64,000 nucleotides of DNA from NCBI RefSeq assembly GCF_002216855.1, contig NZ_CP022355.1, positions 1 to 64,000 of the forward strand. The letters are read 5' to 3'. Within the stretch, counting starts at the first letter, position 1. Every line of letters begins with the position of its first letter. Below, piece after piece: positions 9,385 through 19,061 of the stretch. Both the position numbers and the translations under genes were made by a program. This stretch comes from Paraphotobacterium marinum. Its GTDB lineage: Bacteria; Pseudomonadota; Gammaproteobacteria; Enterobacterales; Vibrionaceae. Below the pieces are notes generated by a model. The model had not been told where the DNA came from. It saw only the letters and a program-made list of their open reading frames with translations, and did not search any database.

Positions 9385-10748
9385 AATGTATCCGTCATAG
9401 AGTTCTTTCGTTTAAAATGAAACTTAGCTAATAGTTCCACCATTAGCTGAAAAGTTTGCTCATAAGAAAAAAAATCACATGATTTTTGATTAAAAAAAGC
9501 ATCAAAATAACTTTGAAATTTTAATATTTTATCTAACTCCTCATCCTCTCCTGCTTTATATGCACCTAAAGTAATTAAATCTCTATTTTTATAATATTTA
9601 GCCATGAGCCTTTTAAATAAATTACTCATTTCCATATGTTCATCTTTTACAATAGATGGCATACATCTGCTTATTGACTCAATAATATTTATTGCGGGAT
9701 ATTGTCCATTCATTGCTAATTCTTTATCTAAAAAAATATGTCCATCTAAAATACTGATAGACGCATCAACAACTGGATCGGATACATCTCCTGTCTCTCT
9801 TAACAACGAATATATGGCCGTCAGGGAACCCGAGCTTTCACTACCATTACCAGATTTTTCTAATAAATAAGAAATGGATGCAAAGACTGATGCTGGGTAA
9901 CCCTGAGAAACAGGCATTTCTCCAAGACTCAAGGCAACTTCTCTTTTAGATTGAGCATATCGAGTTAAAGAATCCATTAAAAGTAAAACATTCATCCCTA
10001 AATCTCTGTAGTAAACAGCTATATTATGAGCGAGTTCAGCTGCTTTCATTCGTAATAATGGCGATTCACTTGCTGGAGCAGCAATAACAATGGATCTTTG
10101 CAATCCATCCTTTCCTAGTGTGGATTCAACAAAATCCTTCACCTCCCTTTCTCGCTCTCCTATTAGAGCAATTATCACTATGTCGACATTACTTTGTTTT
10201 GCTAACATGCCAATTAGCGTGCTTTTACCGACCCCACTTTCGGCAATTAGAGCAATTCTTTGTCCAGTACCAATTGTTAATAACCCATTAATACTTTTGA
10301 TACCTACATCCAGAATATTTGATACAGTTTTTTTCAATAATGGATTAATCTTTTGAGGCTTAAAGTCAACATAAATATTTTTATGAGCAGCTTCTGAAAT
10401 CACTTCACCATAACCATTAATTACTTTTCCACACCAATTGGTACATAGACGATTTTCTAAATTAATTTTTGAGCGATAAATTTTAGCACCTGAATAAATA
10501 CCATCTAACAAATCAAGAGGCATTAAAAAAGCTGTGTCATGATCAAACCCGACAACTTGAGCTTGTATTCTGATATTTTCTGAATTTTCAACAAAATAAA
10601 CTTCGTTTAATTTAAACTTACAACCTTTCGCATGATAGATTAATCCTTGGACCTTAATTACTTTTCCAATAATTTTAGCTACAGGGATTTTTCGAACTTC
10701 ATCAATTGCTTGTTGGTATTTAAGAATATCTATCAACTTTGACTCCAA
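9381..10748 (-). CDS. fliI: FliI, flagellar type III export ATPase
   Basis: The 455-residue protein is an F1-beta-like ATPase. It has a Walker A AESGVGKST at residues 169-177, IALIGEREREVKDFVE, a Walker B region MNVLLLMDSLTRYA and GYPASVFASI, all hallmarks of FliI and its secretion homologues. It powers export of rod, hook and filament subunits at the cytoplasmic face, together with FliH and FliJ. It starts seven bases after the fliH stop. No disruption is seen in it, unlike its partner fliH. Confidence 0.93.
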   Translation of the reverse strand: MESKLIDILKYQQAIDEVRKIPVAKIIGKVIKVQGLIYHAKGCKFKLNEVYFVENSENIRIQAQVVGFDHDTAFLMPLDLLDGIYSGAKIYRSKINLENRLCTNWCGKVINGYGEVISEAAHKNIYVDFKPQKINPLLKKTVSNILDVGIKSINGLLTIGTGQRIALIAESGVGKSTLIGMLAKQSNVDIVIIALIGEREREVKDFVESTLGKDGLQRSIVIAAPASESPLLRMKAAELAHNIAVYYRDLGMNVLLLMDSLTRYAQSKREVALSLGEMPVSQGYPASVFASISYLLEKSGNGSESSGSLTAIYSLLRETGDVSDPVVDASISILDGHIFLDKELAMNGQYPAINIIESISRCMPSIVKDEHMEMSNLFKRLMAKYYKNRDLITLGAYKAGEDEELDKILKFQSYFDAFFNQKSCDFFSYEQTFQLMVELLAKFHFKRKNSMTDTL

Positions 10749-10754
10749 ATATCT

Positions 10755-11434
10755 TTAACTAGATTTTATATTTTCGTTTATGGAATCAATACAGCTTTTT
10801 AGACGTTCCTTATAATTAATGTTGGCTTCGTTACTTTCACTGACCAATTTACATGAACATTCATCTAAAGATTCATCTGGCAATAACTTCCATTTCTCTG
10901 GAATATTAGGCTGTATTTGCGAAATGCGCTTAAGTACATTAGGATTTAATAAAATTTGAATGGGCAAATGATCATCAGGCATTGTATCAATCGTTTCTTC
11001 AACTAATTTTAATATTTGTTGTGGCTGAAGTGTCAGCTCAGCTTGAATGACTTTTTGTGCAATACTTAATACTAAATCACAAAGCTCTTGTTGCTGCCTT
11101 TTATTTTTTTTATGTGTAGCTCTGATAATTTTTCTTTAATTTCAGTAACAACTTGAATGATATCATTCAGATTTGCATGAGCTTCTTGTTCTCCGTTCGC
11201 ATAACCTTTTTGATAACCTTCTTTATTTCCTTGAATTGTACCCTGCTCAAAACCTTTTAAATTACCGCTCTCATATCCCTTGCTGAAACCTTCTTTATGC
11301 GCCTCTTCTTTAAGAGTTATGAGTTCAGAATCATGAATGAATTGTTCTGATACTTCTTCAAAACCATCATTATTATGTGAAGTTTGACTTTTGGGAAAAA
11401 GATAAGATTTAACATTCTTTGAAATTTCACTCAT
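10755..11434 (-). pseudogene. fliH: fliH, flagellar export ATPase regulator, interrupted by one frameshift in an A8 run
   Basis: The first frame (11434-11072) gives a FliH-like N-terminus with the characteristic glycine repeat KEGFSKGYESGNLKGFEQG. The second frame, open to 10755, gives the FliH C-terminal domain (QQQELCDLVLSIAQKVIQAE, then ILLNPN). They join perfectly if the coding-strand A8 run at 11104-11111 had nine As. The restored protein would be about 226 residues, close to E. coli FliH. FliH binds the FliI N-terminus and links it to FliN. Without rescue only 120 residues are made and the FliI-binding part is lost. Slippage on the A-run or a sequencing error are alternatives to a true null. 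Confidence 0.88.
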
Positions 11435-12435
11435 TCTACCGTTTCCTCTTGATATAAGGATAAATCAATTTCTCCATTGTCGGAAAGTTCACGTACTTTA
11501 TTCATTATATCTTCGCGTGCTTTATTAACCTTACTAAGAGGCACAGCACCTTTTCTTTCCATTTCATCTTCTAAAGTTTCAACCGTCCTCTCAGGCATCA
11601 CTTCTTTAATTCTAGAAACCAAACTACTATCACATCCTTTGAAGGCAACAGACCATAGACTTAAGTCTATTTCTTGAATTAAACGATTTAGAACTTTATC
11701 ACTTTGACGTTCTAAAATTACAAATGCGAACATATTTTCTTCTATTTCATGAACAATTCTTTCATCATGAGATTTAAGTGTCTCCATTATTTTATTTCTA
11801 TCACCATCAAAATGATTCAAAATATCAGCAGCATATTTAACGCCTTTAATATTTTTTGAGGTTGTTTTGGAAAAGTTAACAACTGCTCTTTCAACCAACT
11901 CTATTAAATCTGTAATCACTTCATGTTCAATATCTTTTAGCTTAGCTATCCTAATAATAACTTCATCTTGCAATTCATTTGGCATGTACTTTAATATTAA
12001 TGAAGATCTTTCTGATGGCATATGCGCAAGAAAAATCGCTTGGATTTGAGGATGCTCATTTAAAATGAAGTGGGCAATTGATTTAGGATCGACCCACTTT
12101 AATGGTTCCATTTGTTCCTTAATCTCATCTCCGTAAATATCAGCAAGAAGACCTTTTGCAGCATTTTTTCCAAATGCATTGTTTAAAGTTTGAGTCAAAT
12201 AATCCTTTGAAGCTCCTGATATTCCACTATGTTCACTAAAATCATTAAAAAAACTTTCAATAACCACTTTTGCATCTTCCATTTTAATGCCTTGAAGACG
12301 GGACATTTTATGGGTGATGCTCTTTATTTCATCTTGGCTAAATTTTTTTAAAACTTCAGAAGCAGCTTCATTTCCCATTCCCAACAATACTAAAGCTGTT
12401 TTTTCTACATTACTAAAATTGCTTTGTTTAGTCAT
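11431..12435 (-). CDS. fliG: FliG, flagellar motor switch/rotor protein
   Basis: The 334-residue protein shows the FliG layout: N-terminal domain (KTALVLLGMGNEAASEVLKK), middle domain with the EHPQ motif (FILNEHPQIQAIFLAHM), and a C-terminal torque domain with charged residues (RQSDKVLNRLIQEID). It joins the MS-ring protein FliF to FliM and interacts with the stator. It overlaps both neighbours by a few bases, which suggests tight coupling. Confidence 0.93.
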   Translation of the reverse strand: MTKQSNFSNVEKTALVLLGMGNEAASEVLKKFSQDEIKSITHKMSRLQGIKMEDAKVVIESFFNDFSEHSGISGASKDYLTQTLNNAFGKNAAKGLLADIYGDEIKEQMEPLKWVDPKSIAHFILNEHPQIQAIFLAHMPSERSSLILKYMPNELQDEVIIRIAKLKDIEHEVITDLIELVERAVVNFSKTTSKNIKGVKYAADILNHFDGDRNKIMETLKSHDERIVHEIEENMFAFVILERQSDKVLNRLIQEIDLSLWSVAFKGCDSSLVSRIKEVMPERTVETLEDEMERKGAVPLSKVNKAREDIMNKVRELSDNGEIDLSLYQEETVE

Positions 12436-14122
12436 TTCTCTTTACCCATTGCTTTAAAACTTCTGCTACTTTTTCAGGTTCTTCCTTAGAAATTAAAGCC
12501 AAATGTTGGAGCTGAACTTCCAATGGGGAACCAACCGGTGGTAAAAACTTTGTTGTATTATCTCTATTAATACCTTGTTCTTTTAATCTTCTATCTAATT
12601 CTTTTTGACGTTCAATTTCTTCTTTAGTTTGCAAATTAGAATCGTATTCCTCTGCAACGTCCAACTCTCTCGCAGAATTATCAAGACGCGTGAAATGCTT
12701 AATCAATGGTTTTAAGACAAAGAAAATCATTGCAAGTCCTAAAATACCTCCAATTAAATATCGCATAGGTTTATGTAATGATGCATCCTGCCACCAGGGT
12801 ATGATAGGTTCTTGTGGTATGCTCATAGCGGTAAAAGGAAAAGTTTGGATACTTATATTGTCACCTCTAGCATTAGATATTCCAACTGCCTCAGCAACCA
12901 TATTTTTAATTTCTGTTAATTGGGGTTGGGTCCATGCTTCTCCGTTTGGTGCGCTATTTGAATTCAAAAGCACAGCAACGTTTAAGTAATTAATTTGTCC
13001 TTGTTGGTATTGAGTAAAAGTAACTTTTTTACCCAGTGCGTACTGACGATTTAACTCACTCCTCTCTGATGTGTTTTTATTATCGTTGTTTTCCTGTTCA
13101 GTATTGGGAGTAACAGGAGGCTGATTACTGAGCGATCCTGGTATTCCAATTGCTATTTTATCAATAGAGTTATCATTCACACTTTGTTCGGATTGTACGA
13201 CTGGATCAGGATCTATTTGTTCACGGGTTTCTTCTGTTTTATTAAAATCAATATCGGCTGTAGTTTGGACCCTAAAGTTACTCATTCCTAAAATGGGAGT
13301 TAACATATCAGAAGCTCTTTTAATAACTTCTTTTTCTACTTGTTTTTGGTAGTTAATATATTTAGAGCTTAACTTGGAGAATGATTCACTTGTGATATCA
13401 GAGCTTAAAAGTCTTCCATATTGATCAACTACTGAAACATTATTCGGACTCAAACGGTTTACACTTCCAGATACTAAGTTAATAATAGATTCAACTTGCT
13501 CAGGCTTTAATTCTTGTCCAGCTTTTAATTGCACCATGACTGATGCGGTAGGTGTTTCGGTACTTTGTCTGACAAATAATGTTTCCTTGGGTATAGCTAA
13601 ATGAACTCTAGCATTTGTAACCATGGATAAAGACATTATTGTTTTAGCTAATTCTCCTTCGAGTCCATGTCGATATTTTGCATTTTCTATGAACTGACTT
13701 GTGCCCAATGAAGAGCTATTATCTAAAGTTTCTAATCCAGAAGGAAGTTGGGCTTTAATCCCTTTTGCTGCTAAAAGCATCCTAATTTGTGAAATATCAT
13801 TTTCATTCACTAAAACTTGTCCAGTATTATTATCTAAACGATATTTTATACCTTCTCCATCAAGAATATTGATGATTTCACTATTTTCATAACGCTCGCT
13901 GCTTCCATATAAAGGTCTAAATGTATCACTTGCACTCCAAAGCGACATGACAATAATAGCAGCCACTATTGCTGCAATAATTGCGGAAATGAATAAATTT
14001 CTTTGTTGGCTGTTCCAAATTTCTTTCAACTTAACTTTCATTGATTGAAATCTTCTAGAAACATTCAATTCAGCTTTACCCTTTGGTAGGTGATTTGCAT
14101 CTCTAACAATATTTTCGCTCAT
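12428..14122 (-). CDS. fliF: FliF, flagellar MS-ring protein
   Basis: About 564 residues, with a first membrane segment near residues 45-65 (AIVAAIIVMSLWSA) and a second near 455-475 (YLIGGILGLAMIFFVLKP). The ring-building motifs include QFIENAKYRHGLEGELAKTI and RVHLAIPKE. Length and architecture match FliF. The ATG at 14122 is preferred over the upstream TTG because it directly follows the fliE stop. The C-terminal tail after the second membrane segment should bind FliG. No frameshift is seen over this long gene. Confidence 0.92.
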   Translation of the reverse strand: MSENIVRDANHLPKGKAELNVSRRFQSMKVKLKEIWNSQQRNLFISAIIAAIVAAIIVMSLWSASDTFRPLYGSSERYENSEIINILDGEGIKYRLDNNTGQVLVNENDISQIRMLLAAKGIKAQLPSGLETLDNSSSLGTSQFIENAKYRHGLEGELAKTIMSLSMVTNARVHLAIPKETLFVRQSTETPTASVMVQLKAGQELKPEQVESIINLVSGSVNRLSPNNVSVVDQYGRLLSSDITSESFSKLSSKYINYQKQVEKEVIKRASDMLTPILGMSNFRVQTTADIDFNKTEETREQIDPDPVVQSEQSVNDNSIDKIAIGIPGSLSNQPPVTPNTEQENNDNKNTSERSELNRQYALGKKVTFTQYQQGQINYLNVAVLLNSNSAPNGEAWTQPQLTEIKNMVAEAVGISNARGDNISIQTFPFTAMSIPQEPIIPWWQDASLHKPMRYLIGGILGLAMIFFVLKPLIKHFTRLDNSARELDVAEEYDSNLQTKEEIERQKELDRRLKEQGINRDNTTKFLPPVGSPLEVQLQHLALISKEEPEKVAEVLKQWVKRND

Positions 14123-14124
14123 AA

Positions 14125-14454
14125 TCAAACCGGCATTTTATAAATTTCTTCAAAAGCAGTCACAAGTTTATTTCGGACTTCCATTAACCCCGAAAAAGAT
14201 AAACTTGCCTTCTGTGTTGCAATCATAGCGCCAACTAAATCATCACTTTTTCCAGTTTCAATGGCAGTGACTTTAGATGATGCGAATTTTTGATGGTCAT
14301 TCACATTATTTAATACCTGAGACATAATATCTTTAAATTGAATTTGGTTGTTTTGGGTAGATCCTATTAAAGCCAAATTATTCTCTGAGATTTGACTCTT
14401 TATTTGGTTCATTTGAGATAAATGATTCAAAAAAGCAGGATTAATTTTTTCCAT
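14125..14454 (-). CDS. fliE: FliE, MS ring-rod junction protein
   Basis: The small protein ends with ASLSFSGLMEVRNKLVTAFE followed by EIYKMPV, the conserved FliE C-terminus. It connects the FliF ring to the proximal rod and is exported early. The ATG at 14454 is chosen because a TGGAGG ribosome site lies just upstream and overlaps the possible earlier ATG at 14466; the protein is then 109 residues. It follows lafK directly and precedes fliF, as in Vibrio lateral clusters. Confidence 0.88.
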   Translation of the reverse strand: MEKINPAFLNHLSQMNQIKSQISENNLALIGSTQNNQIQFKDIMSQVLNNVNDHQKFASSKVTAIETGKSDDLVGAMIATQKASLSFSGLMEVRNKLVTAFEEIYKMPV

Positions 14455-14466
14455 TATAACCTCCAT

Positions 14467-15798
14467 CTAAGAAAGAACTTGATTCTTAAAGTTAATATCT
14501 ATACCTTTGGATTTCATATCTGCAAGTTTATACCTTAAAGCTCTTGTGGATATCCCAAGTGACTTTGCAGTAATTGTTCTATTACCTTTTGATTTTTTCA
14601 GCTCATCTAGGATATATCTAAACTCTACTAATTTTTTTGAATTGACAACTTGTGATTGTATGCAATCGGTTTCCACTGGATTCGAATTCATGGAAATAGA
14701 GGCAATGGGAAGATTTAAATCTTCTGGATAAATTTCTGCACTATGTCTTAAAATAATTGCTCTTTGGATGGTGTTTTCTAATTCACGAATATTCCCAGGC
14801 CAATGATACTCAGTGAGTAAAGATTCTGATTCTCTTGATAATTCACAAACTTCATTTTCTTCAACATACTTTTCTATAAAATAATATGCCAATGGAATAA
14901 TGTCTTCTTTTCTCTCTCTTAATGGGAGCCACTGAATGGGAAGAACATCTAGTCTGTAATATAAATCCTCCCTAAATTTATTGTCTTTAACGGCCTGCCT
15001 CAGATCTTTGTTCGTGGATGCAATGACTCTTACATTTAATTTAATAGGCTTGCCTGAGCCAATTTTATCTACCTCTTTTTCTTGAAGTACTCTTAATAAC
15101 TTAGCTTGCAACGTTAAACTCATTTCAGCTATTTCATCTAGTAATAATGTACCATTTTGTGCTTCTTCAAATTTACCTTTTTGGTTTTGAATAGCTCCAG
15201 TAAAAGCACCTTTAAGATGTCCAAACAAAATAGCCTCTAACATTGTTTCAGGAATCGCAGCACAATTAACTGAAATAAAAGGTTCATCTCTTCTTGATGA
15301 GTATTGATGGATATATTTTGCAAGCACTTCCTTACCGGTTCCAGATTCACCTGTTAGCAATATAGTAGCATCAGTATTTGCTGCTCTCTGAGCTAGCTGT
15401 AATACCTGTTTGCTTTTCCATGATGAAGCGATCATCATTTTCCCTGGCGATAAATGCTCGAAAGTCCTATTTAAGATGTTTTTTATTTGCTGTATTGAAA
15501 AAGGAGGATGTAAATAGTCAATTGCACCTTGATGCATCGCTTGAGCAACAAGCTCCGAATTTCTTGGTGTAATAACTATAACATTATATGAATTTTCTTT
15601 TACTTTATTCAGTGACATCCATTTGAGATGTTCATTTGCATTAATGGTCAAATCAATAAAGACAATTGACTTTTGAGGAGGATATTTTAATAAACCTAAT
15701 TCATTTATTGGATAAATATCTACTCCATTTTCAGAGATAATTTTTATTATATTCTGACTAGATTTAGATAATTCAGAAATATAAACACCTATATCCAT
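14467..15798 (-). CDS. lafK: LafK, sigma-54-dependent activator of lateral flagellar genes
   Basis: The 443-residue protein has an N-terminal receiver-like domain (about 1-110), an AAA+ domain with Walker A GESGTGKE (150-157), the sigma-54-contact loop GAFTGA (197-202) and Walker B GTLLLDEIAEM, and a Fis-type helix-turn-helix at the end (TITAKSLGISTRALRYKLAD). The receiver lacks obvious phosphoacceptor context, as in FleQ/LafK. LafK is the known master activator of Vibrio and Aeromonas lateral flagella. It sits between motY and fliE, the LafK position in those clusters. Sigma-54-like sites before lafB and flgB and FleQ-like boxes upstream of motY are its likely targets. Confidence 0.9.
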   Translation of the reverse strand: MDIGVYISELSKSSQNIIKIISENGVDIYPINELGLLKYPPQKSIVFIDLTINANEHLKWMSLNKVKENSYNVIVITPRNSELVAQAMHQGAIDYLHPPFSIQQIKNILNRTFEHLSPGKMMIASSWKSKQVLQLAQRAANTDATILLTGESGTGKEVLAKYIHQYSSRRDEPFISVNCAAIPETMLEAILFGHLKGAFTGAIQNQKGKFEEAQNGTLLLDEIAEMSLTLQAKLLRVLQEKEVDKIGSGKPIKLNVRVIASTNKDLRQAVKDNKFREDLYYRLDVLPIQWLPLRERKEDIIPLAYYFIEKYVEENEVCELSRESESLLTEYHWPGNIRELENTIQRAIILRHSAEIYPEDLNLPIASISMNSNPVETDCIQSQVVNSKKLVEFRYILDELKKSKGNRTITAKSLGISTRALRYKLADMKSKGIDINFKNQVLS

Positions 15799-15801
15799 AT
15801 A

Positions 15802-16698
15802 TTACCTCAACTTCTCATCTGATTTTGACCAATCTTTCAAAACACGAATGGTTACTCTTCTGTTAATAGATAGACCTTTTTTAGTATTATTTTTAGCGAT
15901 TGGATAACGATCTCCATGAGCTCTAATTTCTAATAAGTCCTTACTAACCCCATAATCAATTAAATAGGTTGCAACATCATCAGCACGCTCTTTAGACAAT
16001 TGCAAGTTTGCTATAGCATTACCAATATTGTCTGTATGACTATCAATTAATATTTTTTCAATTTGATTATCCGCTTCAAGATAATCAATTAAATTATTTA
16101 AGGTGTTTTTTTGATTACTGCTGAGTTTTTTTTGGCCAGAAGAATAGTTTAATACTAAATCGCGAACATCTTTATATCCCAGTTTAGGTAGATTTCTGCG
16201 ACAGTTATTAAACTGATTTAACGAGTTAATTAAATGAATATTTGATATATTTACTCTGAAAAGCTCCTTCGCTTTGGTATCAAAAAAAATCAAACTCATC
16301 CAATTTCCTTTGCCCATTTGATCTATTAGCCTTGTTATTTCATTTCGCGATTCATATATAATTCTACTTTTTCGAAGAGTCTCACGTTTAATTTCTTCAA
16401 GCGTTAAACTTTCATTCCATGATGGCCGCATTAAATAAAGTATGATATAGGATGCATTTTTTAAAGGATTATAGGTTTTCATTTCAAGTGCGAGTGGTTT
16501 GTTGGGTTCCAAGTTAAAGCTGATTTGTCCAAATCGTTCGACATTTGTATAAAGCTCACAGTAAAACTTTGAGCCTTTAAATTCCCACTTAACCAAGTCG
16601 AGTGGTGTTTGATAAGTCACGCCCTGCGCTAATTTTGGAATCATAAAAAAAACTAATAAAAAAAGATTCCTTCTAAAATTGAACATATTAAAATTCAA
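15802..16698 (-). CDS. motY: MotY-like, OmpA-domain flagellar motor (T-ring) protein
   Basis: The 298-residue protein has an N-terminal signal segment (NLFLLVFFMIPKLAQG), a middle domain as in MotY, and a C-terminal OmpA/peptidoglycan-binding domain (ILIDSHTDNIGNAIANLQLS, RADDVATYL, INRRVTI). MotY helps stators assemble around the basal body in Vibrio, and a MotY is encoded next to lafK in V. parahaemolyticus. Three bases separate it from lafK, so it is probably the first gene of the motY-lafK-fliEFGHIJ operon. Confidence 0.85.
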   Translation of the reverse strand: MNFNMFNFRRNLFLLVFFMIPKLAQGVTYQTPLDLVKWEFKGSKFYCELYTNVERFGQISFNLEPNKPLALEMKTYNPLKNASYIILYLMRPSWNESLTLEEIKRETLRKSRIIYESRNEITRLIDQMGKGNWMSLIFFDTKAKELFRVNISNIHLINSLNQFNNCRRNLPKLGYKDVRDLVLNYSSGQKKLSSNQKNTLNNLIDYLEADNQIEKILIDSHTDNIGNAIANLQLSKERADDVATYLIDYGVSKDLLEIRAHGDRYPIAKNNTKKGLSINRRVTIRVLKDWSKSDEKLR

Positions 16699-16789
16699 CT
16701 CCTGTTTTATGAAAAACCATTCACAAAATGCGTAAATTTAACTCTAGTAGATAATTTAATATATACCTAATTTTTTTAGCAAATTAATG

Positions 16790-16805
16790 TGTCAAGTTAT
16801 TGACA
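16790..16805. promoter_or_regulatory. FleQ-box-like palindrome 1 (TGTCAA-N4-TTGACA)
   Basis: TGTCAAGTTATTGACA is a perfect six-base inverted repeat around four bases. The core GTCAA-N4-TTGAC resembles the FleQ binding consensus (GTCaNTAAAtTGAC). Its centre is 53 bases from that of the second copy, about five helical turns. Confidence 0.55.
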
Positions 16806-16842
16806 TTTATATATTTTTTTAAATTTAAACTTGATGCAAATC

Positions 16843-16858
16843 TGTCAATATTTTGACA
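16843..16858. promoter_or_regulatory. FleQ-box-like palindrome 2 (TGTCAA-N4-TTGACA)
   Basis: TGTCAATATTTTGACA has arms identical to those of the copy at 16790-16805 and a different centre, which points to selection on the arms. It lies 238 bases before the fliM start and 145 bases before the motY start. Confidence 0.55.
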
Positions 16859-17096
16859 TTTTTTACCCGTACACATTTTAAAAAATACCATTAAGCACAT
16901 TTTTGAAAATAAACTATATTTTATTATGTTTTGTAATTGTTTAGTAAATTCTTTCAGAGAGAATCACAAATTCAATTAAAAAAAATAAACGATATAGAAA
17001 TCACTCACAAATATTTTTTTATAACAAAACAATTAAGTTTTATTTTTGTAAAATGTAAACAACACATTAACTTTACTTAAAATTGGATGTGCTAAA

Positions 17097-17915
17097 ATGG
17101 GCAAAATAATCTTGGATGATAAAGAAAAAAAACTACCTAAACTTCAAAATGAATATCTCGGACATTCAATACATATTATAAAAAACAAATTAATAACCAT
17201 ATTTAATACAGAAAGACCGAGTATCAAAAAAGATATAAAACAAAGTTTAAATCAAACCATTAACGTATCCGTGGATGAAATCACAATTGAACATCAGTCC
17301 GATATACTCAATTTTTTAACCCACTCACCATCTTACCTTAAACATCAGCTTCAAGGTTTTGCTTCAGGTTACATGTCTAAAAAAGTACTCTTGTTTTTTT
17401 CAGATCATTTTTATCAGTCCGATGTTTTTCGTATTAGCAATGCACCTATCACAAACAGTGATTTGAGATTCCAAGAGAAAATTACTAAAGTTTTACTTTC
17501 ATACATAGCTCCCAAAGATATGTGGGAGGTATCTAAGCCCAAAGCTGACACTGGTTTAGGACTCAAAATAACCTTTAATATTGAATGTGAACAATTACAG
17601 GATCAAATGGTTGTATTTTTAGATTCTAAAATAATAAGTGTTTTAGAGAAAGAAACAGATATTTTAATGCCACGTGAAAAAATCATACAATGCCTTCATA
17701 AAAATTTAGAAACCATACCTATTAAGGTCTCTGCGACCTTAACACAAAAATCTATGAAGCTTAGTGATGTTTTAAAATTAAAAGAAAATGACATCATCGA
17801 AACTGACTTATTTAGTTCAATTCCCATACATGTAGGTTCTTCGCAACTATTTGAAGGAAAAATCGTAGAAAAAGATAAACAATTAATTATCGTAATACAA
17901 CAAGAAAGGAGCTGA
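17097..17915 (+). CDS. fliM: FliM, flagellar motor switch protein (lateral type, no CheY-binding peptide)
   Basis: The 272-residue protein has a CheC-like middle domain and a SpoA domain at the C-terminus (VSATLTQKSMKLSDVLKLKE, then VGSSQLFEGKIV). It is shorter than the usual 320-340 residues. Its N-terminus (GKIILDDKEKKLPKLQNEY) lacks the LSQxEIDALL peptide that binds phosphorylated CheY. It builds the C-ring with FliG and FliN. It begins the fliMNPQR-flhBA operon. A motor with this FliM would probably not respond to CheY in the usual way. Confidence 0.85.
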   Translation: MGKIILDDKEKKLPKLQNEYLGHSIHIIKNKLITIFNTERPSIKKDIKQSLNQTINVSVDEITIEHQSDILNFLTHSPSYLKHQLQGFASGYMSKKVLLFFSDHFYQSDVFRISNAPITNSDLRFQEKITKVLLSYIAPKDMWEVSKPKADTGLGLKITFNIECEQLQDQMVVFLDSKIISVLEKETDILMPREKIIQCLHKNLETIPIKVSATLTQKSMKLSDVLKLKENDIIETDLFSSIPIHVGSSQLFEGKIVEKDKQLIIVIQQERS

Positions 17916-17917
17916 TT

Positions 17918-18301
17918 ATGAACCCTAATGATGAAGAAAAATTAAACCTTGATGATGATGCCTTAAATTTTGACGATGCAGAATTAAATTTTGATGATTT
18001 ACAAATCGAACAAAACTCTGAATCTCCTAACTTAAATATCTCCAAAAAAAATATCAATTTTTTTAAAAACATTCCCGTTACGGTTACTTTAGAAGTATCC
18101 AGTGCAACAATCCCTCTTGGAGATTTGATGAATGCTGCAGAAGGTAGTGTGATTGAGTTAGATAAAATTAATGGGGAACCGTTAGATGTAAAGGTTAATG
18201 GCACTTTATTAGGGCATGCCGAAGTCGTCATTATTAATGATAAGTATGGACTTCGTATAACACAAATCAACGACAATTCTTTAGATGACTTGGAAAGTTA
18301 A
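17918..18301 (+). CDS. fliN: FliN, flagellar motor switch protein
   Basis: The 127-residue protein has an acidic, repetitive N-terminus (about residues 1-35) and a SpoA domain: [40 protein letters not shown] and RITQI. Length and motifs fit FliN, which forms the lower C-ring and docks FliH. It starts two bases after fliM and is followed two bases later by fliP. The A8-run defect in fliH would affect its partner. Confidence 0.92.
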   Translation: MNPNDEEKLNLDDDALNFDDAELNFDDLQIEQNSESPNLNISKKNINFFKNIPVTVTLEVSSATIPLGDLMNAAEGSVIELDKINGEPLDVKVNGTLLGHAEVVIINDKYGLRITQINDNSLDDLES

Positions 18302-18303
18302 AT

Positions 18304-19053
18304 ATGCTCACATCATGGAAGATCATTATAACTATAGGAATATGGTTCTTTTCTAGCTCGCTGTATGCCGAAACTAGCACTTCCGGGCTAAATATTTTAA
18401 CCGTTACAGATGGTGACACTCAACAGGAATATAGTGTTAAACTTCAAATCTTACTTTTGATGACAGCACTGAGTTTCATTCCTGCCTTTATTCTCATGAC
18501 AACCTCATTTACTCGAATTATTGTGGTACTGGCTATTTTAAGGCAAGCTTTGGGACTTCAACAAAGTCCGCCGAATCGAATTCTAGTTGGAATTGCTCTA
18601 GCTCTGACTATTTTAATCATGCGTCCAGTATGGACAAAAATATATAACGAGGCCTTCACTCCATACGATCAAGGTAATATTACATTAGTTCAAGCTTTTG
18701 GTGTTGCAGAAAAGCCCATACGAGATTTTATGCTCAAACAAACGCATAAATCTTCCTTAGAGCAAATGCTCAAAATAGCAAAAGAGCCATTAAATCAAAA
18801 AGCAGAAGATATATCCTTTTCAGTTCTGTTACCTGCTTTTGTCATAAGTGAGCTCAAAACTGCTTTTCAAATAGGGTTTATGTTATTTATTCCATTTCTA
18901 ATAATTGATTTAATTGTTGCTTCAATTTTGATGGCCATGGGTATGATGATGTTGTCACCTCTTATCATTTCTCTTCCCTTTAAAATTATTTTATTTGTTT
19001 TAGTCGATGGTTGGTCAATGACGGTTGGCTCCTTGACTGCAAGCTTTGGATAG
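18304..19053 (+). CDS. fliP: FliP, flagellar export gate protein
   Basis: The 249-residue protein has a signal peptide-like start and the conserved FliP core: [54 protein letters not shown] and [11 protein letters not shown]. FliP forms the core of the export gate with FliQ and FliR. Gene order fliMNPQR-flhBA is conserved. The stop lies nine bases before the fliQ start. Confidence 0.94.
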   Translation: MLTSWKIIITIGIWFFSSSLYAETSTSGLNILTVTDGDTQQEYSVKLQILLLMTALSFIPAFILMTTSFTRIIVVLAILRQALGLQQSPPNRILVGIALALTILIMRPVWTKIYNEAFTPYDQGNITLVQAFGVAEKPIRDFMLKQTHKSSLEQMLKIAKEPLNQKAEDISFSVLLPAFVISELKTAFQIGFMLFIPFLIIDLIVASILMAMGMMMLSPLIISLPFKIILFVLVDGWSMTVGSLTASFG

Positions 19054-19061
19054 GACCGATT

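Larger units (their letters stand above)
16699..17096. promoter_or_regulatory. divergent control region between motY and fliM
   Basis: This AT-rich 398-base region carries the promoters for both large early flagellar operons. It holds two FleQ-box-like palindromes, listed separately. Each contains TTGACA, which on either strand could also act as a -35 element; a downstream TTTTAA 17 bases from the TTGACA at 16853 would suit fliM. No convincing -24/-12 element was found. The remainder shows no reading frame. Confidence 0.55.

Noticed and set aside
16772-16805. Minus-strand TTGACACATTAATTTGCT as a sigma-54 promoter for motY
   Set aside because: GA replaces GG and eleven instead of ten bases separate the elements.
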